DNA of 64,000 nucleotides from an uncultured Collinsella sp. (GTDB lineage: Bacteria; Actinomycetota; Coriobacteriia; Coriobacteriales; Coriobacteriaceae), in NCBI GenBank assembly GCA_900542175.1, contig UQNC01000005.1, positions 1 to 64,000 on the forward strand, written 5' to 3'. The stretch's first letter is position 1. Each line of letters opens with the position of its first letter. Positions 25,665 through 35,230 of this stretch are shown piece by piece. The translations under genes were made by a program, and so were the position numbers. Under the pieces are notes generated by a model, which saw only the letters and a program-made list of their open reading frames with translations, did not search any database and was not told the DNA's origin.

Positions 25665-27773
25665 CTAGGCCTGTTGGGTGCCTGCGACCTCCAGACCGAT
25701 CAAACGGAACGGATCCGCCACGCCGCCGATCGACTTTTGCAGCTCGCGTTGACGCTGCGAATCCTGCGCGGCCTGCACGGTCAGCGCGCGACGGGCCTCA
25801 TCATCGAGCGAACGGTCCTGGCGCAGCTTGGCCTGTGCGGCACGCATGCGGCGCTTGATGGTGTAGAGCTCGAGCGTATCGAGCATAAACACGATGTTCG
25901 TCTCGGTGGGGTGCTTGCTCGTCGCCGAGATGCGCCCGGCACTCACAAGCGTTGCCGCATCGGGACACACCGAGCGCGCCGCATCCATGCAGGCTGCAGG
26001 ATCGGTTCCCGGCGGCGTTGCCAGAACGGCCCATGCGATGGACTCGTGACGTGGGTCAACCCACTCGATAGAGCAGATGCGGTCGGCATACGTGCGGAAC
26101 AGGTCGGGGTAGCTCGTGAGCATGGTCAGCAGCTCACGCTCCCCTGCCAAGGACTTACGCTCAAGATCAGTAAGAACCATCGGCGCCGCCGCAGCCGGAG
26201 CACCCGAACCATCAGTCACAGGTACAGCACTCATACCATCAGGCACGTCGATCGGCGGAAGATCGTCGACGACCTCCACGGGCGCGGCGCCGTAGGCATC
26301 GAGCGGGACATAGTCGTACGGCTCCTCCTCGACCGGCGCGGACACCGGCGGCGTCGCGCCCGATGCCCAAGCGCCACGACCGGCATCGCGAGAACTCGAC
26401 GCCCGACTGCCCGTCCCGCCGGACCGCTCATCCTGTGCCCGCTGGCGCTCATAGTTCTGCTCACGACGTCGTTCCGCATCTTCGCGCTTGGCGACATCGC
26501 GAAACACGCGACCCGAACTCACGCGAACCGCCTCCAGATCCAAACCCAGCAGATCGGCAATCTGAATAAAGTATGTGTCGATCATATAGCTATCGCGCAG
26601 CGGATAGATAAGCGTCAGCGCATCTTCCAGCGCCTTGGCACGACCGCCCGGCGTGGTGATGTCACTCGACTCCTGCAGCGAACGGTAGACAAAGTCCATG
26701 AGCGGCTCGGCAGCGTCGATGCGCGCCTGAAGCTCCTGTCCACCATGCGCCGTGATGAACTCCATGGGGTCGTTGCCGTCGGGCAGCACCACGCAGCGCA
26801 GGTCCATCGAATCCTGCTCGATAAATTGAATCGCGCGACGGGCGGCCTTCTGGCCCGCGGCATCGCCATCGAACATATACACGATACGCTTGGCAAAGCG
26901 GGTGAGCGTCTTGACGTGATGCTCCGTGAGCGCGGTGCCCAGCGTGGCGACAACGTTTTTGATCCCCGCCTCCCAGCAGGCGATGCAATCGGTATAGCCC
27001 TCCACCACGATGGCCGTATCCTGCGCGACGATAAACTCCTTGGCCCAGTTAAAGCCATAGAGGTTTCGCTTTTTATGGAACACGCTCGTCTCGGCGGTGT
27101 TGAGGTACTTGGGTTGGCCGTCACCCATGATGCGCCCGCCAAAGGCGATGTTGTGACCCTGCTCGTCAAAGATGGGGAACATCACGCGGTCGTAGAAGCG
27201 GTCGGCAAGCTGCCCGCGCCCTCGACTCACGGCAACGTTGGCGTCGATCATCTCCTGCGGAGTAAAGCCCGCCTGCGACAGATGAGCCACCAGCATATTA
27301 CGACCCGGCGCAAAGCCCAGGCAGTAGCGGCGGCAGACGTCGCCACCCATGCCGCGGCTGGCAAAGTACTCACGTGGACGGCCATCCTTACCGCGCATAA
27401 GCATGGTGTGGTAGAACTGGGCGGTCTCGGCACACAGATCGTAGATGCGGGCACGCTTGGTACCGCGCTCGCGGCGATCTCCGGTGTCGTGCAGCTCAAT
27501 ACCTGCACGATCGGCCAAATAACGGATTGACTCGGGAAAGCTCAGGTTCTCGCGCTTCATGATATAGGTGAAGACGTCGCCACCCTCGCCGCAGCCAAAG
27601 CAATGCCACACCTGCGTGGCGGGAATAATGTGGAAGGACGGAGTCTTTTCGCCATGAAAGGGGCAGCAGCCCCAAAACTCATGGCCGCGGGGCTTGAGCT
27701 CAACCGTTTCCTGCACGATGGCAACTAGGTCGGACGCAGCGCGTACCTGGTCTTTTTCCTCATCGCTAATCAC
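25665..27773 (-). CDS. dnaG: DNA primase DnaG
   Basis: A 702-residue primase that makes RNA primers at the fork. The N-terminal zinc domain has 'CCPFHGEKTPSF' and 'CFGCGEGGDVFTY'; the catalytic core has 'DRVMFPIFDEQGHNIAFGGR' and the TOPRIM motif 'AIVVEGYTDCIACWEAG' plus 'FDGDAAGQKAARRAI'. A low-complexity linker (about 430-540) precedes the C-terminal helicase-binding domain. The start is GTG 27773 (VISDEEKDQV), overlapping the ribF stop; the longer frame to 27839 is an overlap artefact. Confidence 0.96.
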   Translation of the reverse strand: MISDEEKDQVRAASDLVAIVQETVELKPRGHEFWGCCPFHGEKTPSFHIIPATQVWHCFGCGEGGDVFTYIMKRENLSFPESIRYLADRAGIELHDTGDRRERGTKRARIYDLCAETAQFYHTMLMRGKDGRPREYFASRGMGGDVCRRYCLGFAPGRNMLVAHLSQAGFTPQEMIDANVAVSRGRGQLADRFYDRVMFPIFDEQGHNIAFGGRIMGDGQPKYLNTAETSVFHKKRNLYGFNWAKEFIVAQDTAIVVEGYTDCIACWEAGIKNVVATLGTALTEHHVKTLTRFAKRIVYMFDGDAAGQKAARRAIQFIEQDSMDLRCVVLPDGNDPMEFITAHGGQELQARIDAAEPLMDFVYRSLQESSDITTPGGRAKALEDALTLIYPLRDSYMIDTYFIQIADLLGLDLEAVRVSSGRVFRDVAKREDAERRREQNYERQRAQDERSGGTGSRASSSRDAGRGAWASGATPPVSAPVEEEPYDYVPLDAYGAAPVEVVDDLPPIDVPDGMSAVPVTDGSGAPAAAAPMVLTDLERKSLAGERELLTMLTSYPDLFRTYADRICSIEWVDPRHESIAWAVLATPPGTDPAACMDAARSVCPDAATLVSAGRISATSKHPTETNIVFMLDTLELYTIKRRMRAAQAKLRQDRSLDDEARRALTVQAAQDSQRQRELQKSIGGVADPFRLIGLEVAGTQQA

Positions 27774-28773
27774 GGATGCCCACCCCCTGCTCACCCAAGT
27801 TGTGACGAATGTCCTCGATATTACCCTCGACGGTCGCAATCAACTCATCCAGCGAATCGAACACACGCGAGGGACGCAGCCAGCGCGTAAACGCCAGCGA
27901 AACGGAAGCGCCGTACAGGTCGCCCGTATAACCAATTAAGTTAGCCTCGAGATGCGATGAAGCGGCATCGTCGGCATACGTCGGCGGCAGGCCGACGTTA
28001 ACGGCAGCAGGCCATACGGTGTCATCAACGAGCACCAGGCCCTCATACACGCCATCGGCAGGCACCTGAATGCCGTCGGGAACCTGCAGGTTAGCCGTGG
28101 GAAAGCCCATGTCAGAACCCTCGTGACGGCCACGAATAACACCGCCACGCAGCATATACGGGCGGCCGAGCAACTCAGCAGCAAGCTCCACATGGCCCTG
28201 TCCCAGCTCATGACGAATGCGGGTGGCGCAAATGGCCTCACCGCCCTCGCAAAGCAGGTCGTGCCCGTATACGTCAACGCCGCGCTCGGCACCCCAGGTG
28301 CGCATCTCGTCAACACCAGAAGCACCGCCACGACCCAGCCTAAAGTCGCTGCCAACGCGAATCGAACGAATGTCGACCAGACGCGACACCAGCGAGAGAA
28401 AAGCAACATGGTCGAGTGCCGCAACCTCAGGCGTAAAGGGAACGGCCACCACCGCATCGACCCCGGTCTGAGCCAAGGCATGTAGACGGTCGGCCGTCGT
28501 CATCAATTTTTGAGCGGGCGAAGGACTCACCACAACGTCCGGATCGGGATCGAAAGTGACCACGACCGCCTTGCAATCATGGGCGCGCGCATCGCTAACA
28601 AGCGCCGCAATGAGCTCCTGGTGTCCACGGTGAACGCCGTCGAACACGCCGATGGCAATCGATGCGGCACCCAAGTGCTCGCACTCATCAAACGTATCGG
28701 CAGCAACGATGCGAGCCTCGTCCGACTCGCCCTCGAAAAAGATACGCGCGAGCTCGCGAGCGGACAACATCAT
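27766..28773 (-). CDS. ribF: Bifunctional riboflavin kinase / FAD synthetase RibF
   Basis: A 335-residue enzyme that makes FMN and FAD from riboflavin. N-terminal adenylyltransferase domain: 'IGVFDGVHRGHQELI', 'TFDPDPDVVVSP', 'VGSDFRLGRGGAS'. C-terminal kinase domain: 'GGVIRGRHEGSDMGFPTANL' and 'GVYEGLVLVDD'. Starts with ATGATG overlapping the truB stop by four bases, and overlaps dnaG downstream by eight, so rbfA-nrnA-truB-ribF-dnaG may be read as one operon. Confidence 0.95.
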   Translation of the reverse strand: MMLSARELARIFFEGESDEARIVAADTFDECEHLGAASIAIGVFDGVHRGHQELIAALVSDARAHDCKAVVVTFDPDPDVVVSPSPAQKLMTTADRLHALAQTGVDAVVAVPFTPEVAALDHVAFLSLVSRLVDIRSIRVGSDFRLGRGGASGVDEMRTWGAERGVDVYGHDLLCEGGEAICATRIRHELGQGHVELAAELLGRPYMLRGGVIRGRHEGSDMGFPTANLQVPDGIQVPADGVYEGLVLVDDTVWPAAVNVGLPPTYADDAASSHLEANLIGYTGDLYGASVSLAFTRWLRPSRVFDSLDELIATVEGNIEDIRHNLGEQGVGIRD

Positions 28774-29702
28774 CGAACACCGCCGATTGCCTGCGGAAAC
28801 ACGTGCTCCATGACAAAGCGGCCACTCTCAATGCGGGCTAGCGCCTTGAGTCCCCCATCGAGCACCAACGCAAAAGGCGACTTCGAGGTATCGAAATCGG
28901 CAAGCGCACGCTCAACGGGAATGCGTCGGCCGCAGAGCAGATCGTCGGCAAGATTGCCCGGCAAGTCAACACGCGTGGCGCCCAGGGCCGCAATGGGATC
29001 CAGGGCAAAGCCAGCCGCGGACTCGGGAGAAAGCTCCTCGACCGCATGACAAGCGCCAATGGAAACAACACCGGAGGCCGTGCGGCGCAGCGCAGAAATG
29101 TGCGCGGCGCTCTCGCAGGCGCAGCCCAAATCGCGAGCGAGCGCACGGATATAGGTACCCTTGCTCACTGAGAACGCCACGGTCCACACACACGTATCAC
29201 CTTCGCCTCCCACGGCGATCAGGTCGGCGGCATAGACCTCGACGGGGCGCGGAGGTAGGTCCACCGCATTGCCCTCGCGAGCAGACTTGTAGGCGCGAAC
29301 GCCATTGACCGAGATAGCCGAAAACGCCGGCGGCACCTGCATCTGCGGACCCAGCATAGCGGCCAAGCGCTCACGGGCATAGGCAGGATAGCGGAGCTCG
29401 TTGGCAACAGCCACCGTGCGGACCGCCTCGCCCTCCGCATCATCGGTATTGGTCTCGGCGCCAAACGAAATGTCGGCGACATAGCTTTTGGTATCGAGGG
29501 TTAGCATGCCCAGCAGACGGGTGGCCTGGCCCACACCCACCACCATGACACCCGATGCCATGGGGTCGAGCGTGCCGGCATGGCCGACGCGCCGCTCATG
29601 GAGGGCGCGTCGGCATTTCGAAACCACATCGTGGGACGTGCAGCCCACCGGCTTATCGACGGCGAGCAGCATATTCAGTTGAGAAGGCGTACGACGAGCC
29701 AT
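28770..29702 (-). CDS. truB: tRNA pseudouridine(55) synthase TruB
   Basis: A 310-residue pseudouridine synthase making U55 in the T loop of tRNAs. The catalytic Asp lies in 'RRVGHAGTLDPMASGVMVVG'; 'LLAVDKPVGCTSHDVVSKCR' is the N-terminal KP motif; 'FSVSKGTYIRALARDLG' is the YIR motif. Position between nrnA and ribF is the normal Gram-positive order. Confidence 0.96.
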   Translation of the reverse strand: MARRTPSQLNMLLAVDKPVGCTSHDVVSKCRRALHERRVGHAGTLDPMASGVMVVGVGQATRLLGMLTLDTKSYVADISFGAETNTDDAEGEAVRTVAVANELRYPAYARERLAAMLGPQMQVPPAFSAISVNGVRAYKSAREGNAVDLPPRPVEVYAADLIAVGGEGDTCVWTVAFSVSKGTYIRALARDLGCACESAAHISALRRTASGVVSIGACHAVEELSPESAAGFALDPIAALGATRVDLPGNLADDLLCGRRIPVERALADFDTSKSPFALVLDGGLKALARIESGRFVMEHVFPQAIGGVR

Positions 29703-29717
29703 GTACCATCCAAAAAG

Positions 29718-30761
29718 TTAAAGCTCGACGGTCACCGAAGCGGGATCCTCCCCTACCAGTTCGGCCAGCATGGGAAGTGCCACGGTGAGCGTCTCGAGAA
29801 TCGTTCCGTTGTTGGAGAAACCGGCGGCAGCGGGATGTCCGCCTCCGCCAAAGGCAGCAGCGATCTCGGACACGTTGAGGTCGCCCTTGGAGCGCAGGTT
29901 GCCGCGCACCTTGGTATCGCCCTCAATGCCCTTCAGGAACAGGCAGACCTCGACGCCCATCACCGAGCGCACCACGTCAACCAGACCGTCGCACTCATCC
30001 GAGGTGACACCGCAGGCCTCAAGGTCACTCTGGTACGCGTAGCTATACGCGACGCGCCCGTGGGCCACCGTCTTGATACGGCCCATAACGATGGACTTGA
30101 GGTGCAAAAACTCAACGCGCATGCTCTGGTAAACCTCGAGTGCCACACGCGCCGGATCGGCACCGTGGGCAACCAGACGCGAGGCTGCATGGAACGCGGC
30201 GGCATCGGCGTTTTGATACTGAAAACGACCGGTATCGGTCACCAGGCCGCACAACAAGCAGGTCGCGACACCATCGCGAGCCACAATGCCACAATTGTCC
30301 AAAAAGCGGTCGATGATCATGGCGCAGGCCGCGGCGTCGACGCACCTCAGGCTCAGCTCGGCAAATTCCTCGCGCGCCGGATGGTGATCGAAGCACACCA
30401 CATGCGACGAGCGACGAAGCACCTCGGCGGAGTTGTTCAGACGCTCGACGACCGGCACGTCCACCGAGATGAACAGGTCCGGATTGCCGGTATACGCAGA
30501 TGCCGGCACCAGACGGTCGGCGCCCTCCATAAAACGGTAGATGCGCGGAACCGGGTCATCGTCTGCCAGCAGCAGGGCAATGTCCTTGTTGGGAAAGAAC
30601 TTCCTAAGCGAGAGGCCCAGGCCTAGCACGGAGCCCAGGGCGTCGCCATCGGGAGACGTATGTCCCGAAATCGCAATGGAGGACGCACCCTCGATGAGCT
30701 CAAGGATGCGTCGCTGAATATCTGCAGACTCGCACGATGCGAGGTCGGCGGAATTACTCAT
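29718..30761 (-). CDS. nrnA: DHH-family phosphoesterase (NrnA-like oligoribonuclease/pAp phosphatase)
   Basis: A 347-residue DHH/DHHA1 phosphoesterase. Motifs: 'ISGHTSPDGDALGSVLGLGL' (DxD site), 'VCFDHHPAREEFA' (DHH), and the C-terminal 'AFGGGGHPAAAGFS' of DHHA1. Family members degrade nanoRNAs and dephosphorylate pAp; some act on cyclic dinucleotides. Location between rbfA and truB supports NrnA. Confidence 0.92.
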   Translation of the reverse strand: MSNSADLASCESADIQRRILELIEGASSIAISGHTSPDGDALGSVLGLGLSLRKFFPNKDIALLLADDDPVPRIYRFMEGADRLVPASAYTGNPDLFISVDVPVVERLNNSAEVLRRSSHVVCFDHHPAREEFAELSLRCVDAAACAMIIDRFLDNCGIVARDGVATCLLCGLVTDTGRFQYQNADAAAFHAASRLVAHGADPARVALEVYQSMRVEFLHLKSIVMGRIKTVAHGRVAYSYAYQSDLEACGVTSDECDGLVDVVRSVMGVEVCLFLKGIEGDTKVRGNLRSKGDLNVSEIAAAFGGGGHPAAAGFSNNGTILETLTVALPMLAELVGEDPASVTVEL

Positions 30762-31164
30762 CTAAAGCTGCCTCCTGGGCGGCATCCGCAATTGGATAGC
30801 CGTCCTCGTCCTTTTCGATCGCAAGCGTGGCGGGAACGTTTTCCAGCGCACGCGTGATGCGCTCGGCCTCATCGGTCGAGCGATCGATGCGAAAATCGAG
30901 CTCGGGCGTGACGCGCCAATCGAGCGAGCGGGCCAGCAGGCTACGGATGCGGCCCTTGGCGCTGGCGAGCGCCTCCATGACCTCGTCGTAGCGGCTCGCG
31001 TCGCACGACACGTACACACGCGCGAACGAACGGTCCACCGCGACCTCGACCGCGGTCAGGGTGACCAGGTCGAGACGCGGATCGGAAACCTCAAAGAGCA
31101 GGATATAACCGAGCTTCTCGCGAAGCTGCTCGCCCAAACGGCGGGTTGCCTGCGTTTGCTTCAT
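30754..31164 (-). CDS. rbfA: Ribosome-binding factor A
   Basis: A 136-residue RbfA with its KH-like fold, needed for 16S rRNA 5' maturation and cold growth. Family segments: 'LREKLGYILLFEVSDPRLDL', 'ARVYVSC', 'RSLLARSLDWRVTPELDFRI'. Eleven bases after infB and overlapping nrnA by eight. Confidence 0.95.
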   Translation of the reverse strand: MKQTQATRRLGEQLREKLGYILLFEVSDPRLDLVTLTAVEVAVDRSFARVYVSCDASRYDEVMEALASAKGRIRSLLARSLDWRVTPELDFRIDRSTDEAERITRALENVPATLAIEKDEDGYPIADAAQEAALDE

Positions 31165-31175
31165 AGCGCTACCCC

Positions 31176-33890
31176 CTACTCGGTACGGGCAACCTGGTCG
31201 ATGCGGTAGCCCTCAATGGTGTCGCCAGGCTTGATGTCCTGGAAGTTCTCCAGGCCAATACCGCCCTCGGAGCCGCTCTTGAGGCTCTTGGCCTCATCCT
31301 TGTAGTGGCGCATCGAGGCGATTTTACCGTTGAAGACCACGATGCCGTCGCGCACCAGGCGCACGGAATCGGTCGCGGCGATCTCGCCCTCCTCCACGCG
31401 GACACCGGCGGCGATACCGACCTTGGGCACCTTGAAGGTGTCCAGAACGGTCGCGGTACCCGTGGAGACCTCGACCTCGGTGGGCTTGAGCATGCCGATA
31501 CGGGCTGCGTCGAGGTCCTCGAGGCACTTGTAGATGACGTCGTAGCAACGGATCTCGACGCCCTCGCGCTCGGCGGCGGAGCGGGCCTTGCCGTCGGGAC
31601 GGACGCCAAAGCCGATGATGATGGCGTTGGAGGCGTCGGCCAGAACGACGTCGGTCTCGTTGATGGCGCCAACGGCGGAGTGGATCGTGTTGATGCGCAC
31701 TTCGGACTGGTCCATCTTGTCGAGGGAGTCCTGAAGGGCCTCGATGGAACCCTGGACGTCGGCCTTGATGATCAGGTTGAGCTCCTTGACCTCGGCGTCT
31801 GCAATGGTCTCGAAGAGGTTCTCGAGCGTGACGTGCTTGACGCGGCTCTGCTCCTCGATACGGGCCTTGAGCGAACGCTCGTCGGCAAGGGCGCGAGCCT
31901 CGCGCTCGTCCTCGAACACGCGGAACTCGTCACCGGCGTTGGGCACGGACTGCAGGCCCAGGATCTCGACGGCGTCGGAGGGACCGGCCTCGGTGACGGC
32001 GCGGCCCTTGGGGTCGAGCATGGCGCGGACGCGGCCGTAGGTGAGGCCGGCGACCAGCGTATCGCCCACGTGCAGGGTACCGCGGGTCACGAGCACGGTA
32101 GCGACCGAGCCGCGGCCCTTGTCGAGCTTGGCCTCGAGGACGTTGCCGGAGGCAAAGGTGTCCGGGTTGGCCTTGAGCTCGAGCACATCTGCCTGGAGCA
32201 GCACGGTCTCCAGAAGGTCGTCGATACCGATCTTCTGCTTCGCCGAGATGTTGACGAACATGTTCTGTCCGCCCCACTCCTCGGGGATGACACCGTACTC
32301 AGTGAGCTCCTGGCGCACGCGGTCAGGGTTGGCGCCGGGCTTATCGATCTTGTTGACGGCAACGACGATGGGAACGCCGGCGGCCTTGGCGTGGTTGATC
32401 GACTCGACCGTCTGGGGCATGACGCCGTCGTCGGCGGCCACGATCAGGATGACGATGTCGGTCACCTTGGCACCACGGGCACGCATGGCCGTAAAGGTAG
32501 CGTGACCCGGGGTATCGATGAAGGTGATCTTGCGGTCGTTGATCATAACCTGCGAAGCACCGATGGCCTGCGTAATGCCGCCCGCCTCGCCGGCAGCAAC
32601 GCCGGTGTGACGGATGGCGTCGAGGAGGCTCGTCTTGCCGTGGTCGACATGGCCCATGACGGTGACGACCGGGGCACGCGGCTTAAGGTCGGCGGGATCG
32701 TCGTAGAACGAGAAGGTGTTCTCCTCCTCGGGGGTGATGATCTTGATCTGACGGCCCAGGTCGTCGGCAACGAGCTCGACGAGGTCGTCAGACATGGACT
32801 GTGTCATGGTGAGCGGCGTACCCAGCAGGAACAGGCGCTTGATGATGTCGTTGGCCGGAACGTCGAGAGCCTCGGCAAGCTCCTGGACGGTAACGCCCTG
32901 GGAGACCTTGATGGCGTCGAGCTCTTCGGGGTTCACGCCCTGGGCCAACGCCTCCTCTATCTTGCGCTCCTCCTGAGCCTTGGCAGCCTCGCGCTCGCGC
33001 TTCTCCTTGCGCTTCTTGCGGCGACCGGTGGACTCGCGAGAGGCCTCCTCGACGGCAGCACGAGCCTCCTCGAGTACCTTCTCGCGACTGTACTCCTCGG
33101 CCTCGCGAGCCATACGGCTGTAGTGGTCCTCTTCGTTGCCGTGACCGCCCTTGCGCTTCTTGCCCTTGCCCTGCTTGTCGGGGTTGGGGAAGTCCATGCC
33201 GGCAGCGACGTTGTTGCTGGCGTTGGTGCGATGGCTGTGCGGACGGCTCTCGGAGGCGTTGCGCTCGGAGTTGCTGTCGGAGGCGTTGCGATCGTTACGA
33301 CGGCCACCGCGGCGGTCGTTGTTGCCGCCACGACGGTTACCGCGCTCAGCGGCGCGCTCGGCCTTGGCCTTGTCCTCGGCGTCCTTCTTCTCCTTGAGCA
33401 CGGTCTCCTGTGCGGCGATCTGGTCGAGCAGCGAACGGAAGCGCGAACCGGAGTCGGAAGCGGGAACGGCGCGGCGCTGGGCCTCGCGGGCAGCCTCCTC
33501 CTTCTCGCGGGCAAGGCGCTCCTGCTCGGCCTTCTTCTTGGCCTCAGCCTCGGCACGGGCGGCCTCCTCGGCAGCCTGAGCTGCGGCAAACTGGCGGCGC
33601 TCCTCCTCGCGTGCCTTCTCGGCAGCGATGCGCTCGCGCTCGGCCTCGGCGGCGCGTGCGGCCTCCTCGGCGGCAGCTGCCTGCTCCTCGGCCTTCTTGG
33701 CGGCCTCGACTTCCTGAGCGCGGGCCTCGATCACCGAGGCGAGTTGTTTGCGGACCATGGCGACATAGGCGTCCTCCAGAGTGGAGGAAGCGGACTTAGC
33801 GGGAATCTTCATATCGGCGAGATGACCCATCAGTTCCTTGGAGGTCATGCCGAACTCTTTGGCCAGGGTGGACACACGGACTTTTGCCAT
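31176..33890 (-). CDS. infB: Translation initiation factor IF-2
   Basis: A 904-residue IF-2 that places initiator tRNA on the ribosome. N-terminal IF2_N ('VRVSTLAKEFGMTSKELMGH') is followed by an Ala/Glu/Lys/Arg-rich, probably unstructured region (about 55-320) and a second IF2_N ('GVTVQELAEALDVPANDIIK'). The G domain begins near 405 with 'VTVMGHVDHGKTSLLDAIRH', 'DTPGHATFTAMRARG' and 'NKIDKPGANPDRV'; domains II-IV complete the protein. The antisense strand shows an 874-codon open frame over the same bases, which is a composition artefact. Confidence 0.97.
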   Translation of the reverse strand: MAKVRVSTLAKEFGMTSKELMGHLADMKIPAKSASSTLEDAYVAMVRKQLASVIEARAQEVEAAKKAEEQAAAAEEAARAAEAERERIAAEKAREEERRQFAAAQAAEEAARAEAEAKKKAEQERLAREKEEAAREAQRRAVPASDSGSRFRSLLDQIAAQETVLKEKKDAEDKAKAERAAERGNRRGGNNDRRGGRRNDRNASDSNSERNASESRPHSHRTNASNNVAAGMDFPNPDKQGKGKKRKGGHGNEEDHYSRMAREAEEYSREKVLEEARAAVEEASRESTGRRKKRKEKREREAAKAQEERKIEEALAQGVNPEELDAIKVSQGVTVQELAEALDVPANDIIKRLFLLGTPLTMTQSMSDDLVELVADDLGRQIKIITPEEENTFSFYDDPADLKPRAPVVTVMGHVDHGKTSLLDAIRHTGVAAGEAGGITQAIGASQVMINDRKITFIDTPGHATFTAMRARGAKVTDIVILIVAADDGVMPQTVESINHAKAAGVPIVVAVNKIDKPGANPDRVRQELTEYGVIPEEWGGQNMFVNISAKQKIGIDDLLETVLLQADVLELKANPDTFASGNVLEAKLDKGRGSVATVLVTRGTLHVGDTLVAGLTYGRVRAMLDPKGRAVTEAGPSDAVEILGLQSVPNAGDEFRVFEDEREARALADERSLKARIEEQSRVKHVTLENLFETIADAEVKELNLIIKADVQGSIEALQDSLDKMDQSEVRINTIHSAVGAINETDVVLADASNAIIIGFGVRPDGKARSAAEREGVEIRCYDVIYKCLEDLDAARIGMLKPTEVEVSTGTATVLDTFKVPKVGIAAGVRVEEGEIAATDSVRLVRDGIVVFNGKIASMRHYKDEAKSLKSGSEGGIGLENFQDIKPGDTIEGYRIDQVARTE

Positions 33891-33981
33891 ATGACTTCAC
33901 CTACCCTTTCTGGCACCTTGGGTGCCTAGAGACTGAACGAGCGTGAGAGACGCGCCGGGACCTGCCCGGCGCGACCGCGCG

Positions 33982-35229
33982 CTAGATCAGGTCCTCCGCA
34001 TCATCGAAGGCGTCGGTGTCGTGGACACCGCAGAAACGGGAGCCGGGACGAGCCTGGTTGCGGCACTGGACGCCGTCCTCGGACACGTACTCGCAGCGAC
34101 GGACGTCCTCGTCCTCCTCGTCACCGATCAGGTCGGCGGCGGGCTCCTCGTGAACGGGAACGTTCTTGAGGATGTCGGCGGCAAGCGTCTCGGACTTGAT
34201 GTCGATGTGCCAGCCGGTCAGGCGCGCGGCGAGGCGGGCGTTCTGGCCCTCCTTGCCGATGGCGAGGGACAGCTGGTCGTCGGGCACGATGACGCCGGCG
34301 TAGGCCTTCTCCTCGTCGATGAGGACGCGGGTGACCTTGGCAGGCGACAGGGCGTTGGCGACGTAGACGGCAGGATCGGCATCCCACAGGATGACGTCGA
34401 CGCGCTCGCCACGCAGCTCGCCCACGACAGCGCGAACACGGCTGCCCTTGGGGCCGACGCAGGCGCCCACGGGATCCAGACGGTCGTCGAGCGAGTGGAC
34501 GGCTACCTTGGAACGCTGGCCGGGCTCGCGGGCGATCGACTTGATCTGGACGGTGCCCTCATAGATCTCGGGCACCTCCTGCTCAAACAGACGACGCATG
34601 AGCTCGGGGTGGGTGCGGGAGATGACAATCGGCGGACGGCTGTGCTCGCCGCGAACCGGTTGCAGGTTGGAGTTGGGGTCGCGTACGTCGATGATCACGG
34701 CCTTGATGTGCTGGTTGTGCAGGTAGCGCTCGCCCATCGGGCGCTCGTTGCGCTCGTTCTCGTAACGGCGCTGGTCGAAGTGCGGCAGCTCGGCCTCGAC
34801 GCCCTCGCGGATCTTGACGATCGTGAAGTCGGGCGTGGACTGCAGCACGGTGCCGCTGATGAGGTCACCGATGCGGCCGGAGAACTCCTCGTAGATCTGC
34901 TCGCGGGCGGAGTTGCGCACGATGGCGTTGATCTCGGCCTTGGCGTGCTGGGCGGCGATGCGGCTCGTGTTCTTGGGGGTGACGTCGATCTCCTCGAACT
35001 CGGTGAAGTTGCCCTCCTCGTCCATGGAATCGTCGATCGGCTCCAGGCGGTAGACGTAGATCTTGCCGGTGGTGCGGTCGATTGTCACCTTGGCGCCCCA
35101 CTCAAGATGCAGAATCTCGGCATAGCTCTTGGCGAGCGACTGCTCCAGGCGGTCGATCAGGTAGAGCTGGTCGATGTGCTTCTCCTGGCAAAGCTCCATC
35201 AGGGCGGACATCATGTCGGATGCTGCCAT
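33982..35229 (-). CDS. nusA: Transcription termination/antitermination factor NusA with zinc-knuckle-like tail
   Basis: A 415-residue NusA. N-terminal polymerase-binding domain (to about 125), S1 domain ('GDLISGTVLQSTPDFTIVKI'), and two KH domains ('DPVGACVGPKGSRVRAVVGE', 'QLSLAIGKEGQNARLAARLT'). After these comes an unusual tail: 'RRCEYVSEDGVQCRNQARPG' followed by SRFCGVHD, i.e. Cys-x8-Cys-x9-Cys-x2-His, which could bind zinc. The start is ATG 35229 (MAASDMM). In most bacteria ylxR lies between nusA and infB; here that gap (33891-33981) is empty. Confidence 0.95.
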   Translation of the reverse strand: MAASDMMSALMELCQEKHIDQLYLIDRLEQSLAKSYAEILHLEWGAKVTIDRTTGKIYVYRLEPIDDSMDEEGNFTEFEEIDVTPKNTSRIAAQHAKAEINAIVRNSAREQIYEEFSGRIGDLISGTVLQSTPDFTIVKIREGVEAELPHFDQRRYENERNERPMGERYLHNQHIKAVIIDVRDPNSNLQPVRGEHSRPPIVISRTHPELMRRLFEQEVPEIYEGTVQIKSIAREPGQRSKVAVHSLDDRLDPVGACVGPKGSRVRAVVGELRGERVDVILWDADPAVYVANALSPAKVTRVLIDEEKAYAGVIVPDDQLSLAIGKEGQNARLAARLTGWHIDIKSETLAADILKNVPVHEEPAADLIGDEEDEDVRRCEYVSEDGVQCRNQARPGSRFCGVHDTDAFDDAEDLI

Positions 35230-35230
35230 C

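Noticed and set aside
31305..33929. 874-codon plus-strand open frame antisense to infB
   Set aside because: It mirrors the GC-rich, Ala/Glu-rich infB gene; its translation is a low-complexity Gly/Leu/Val string and infB is unmistakable on the other strand.
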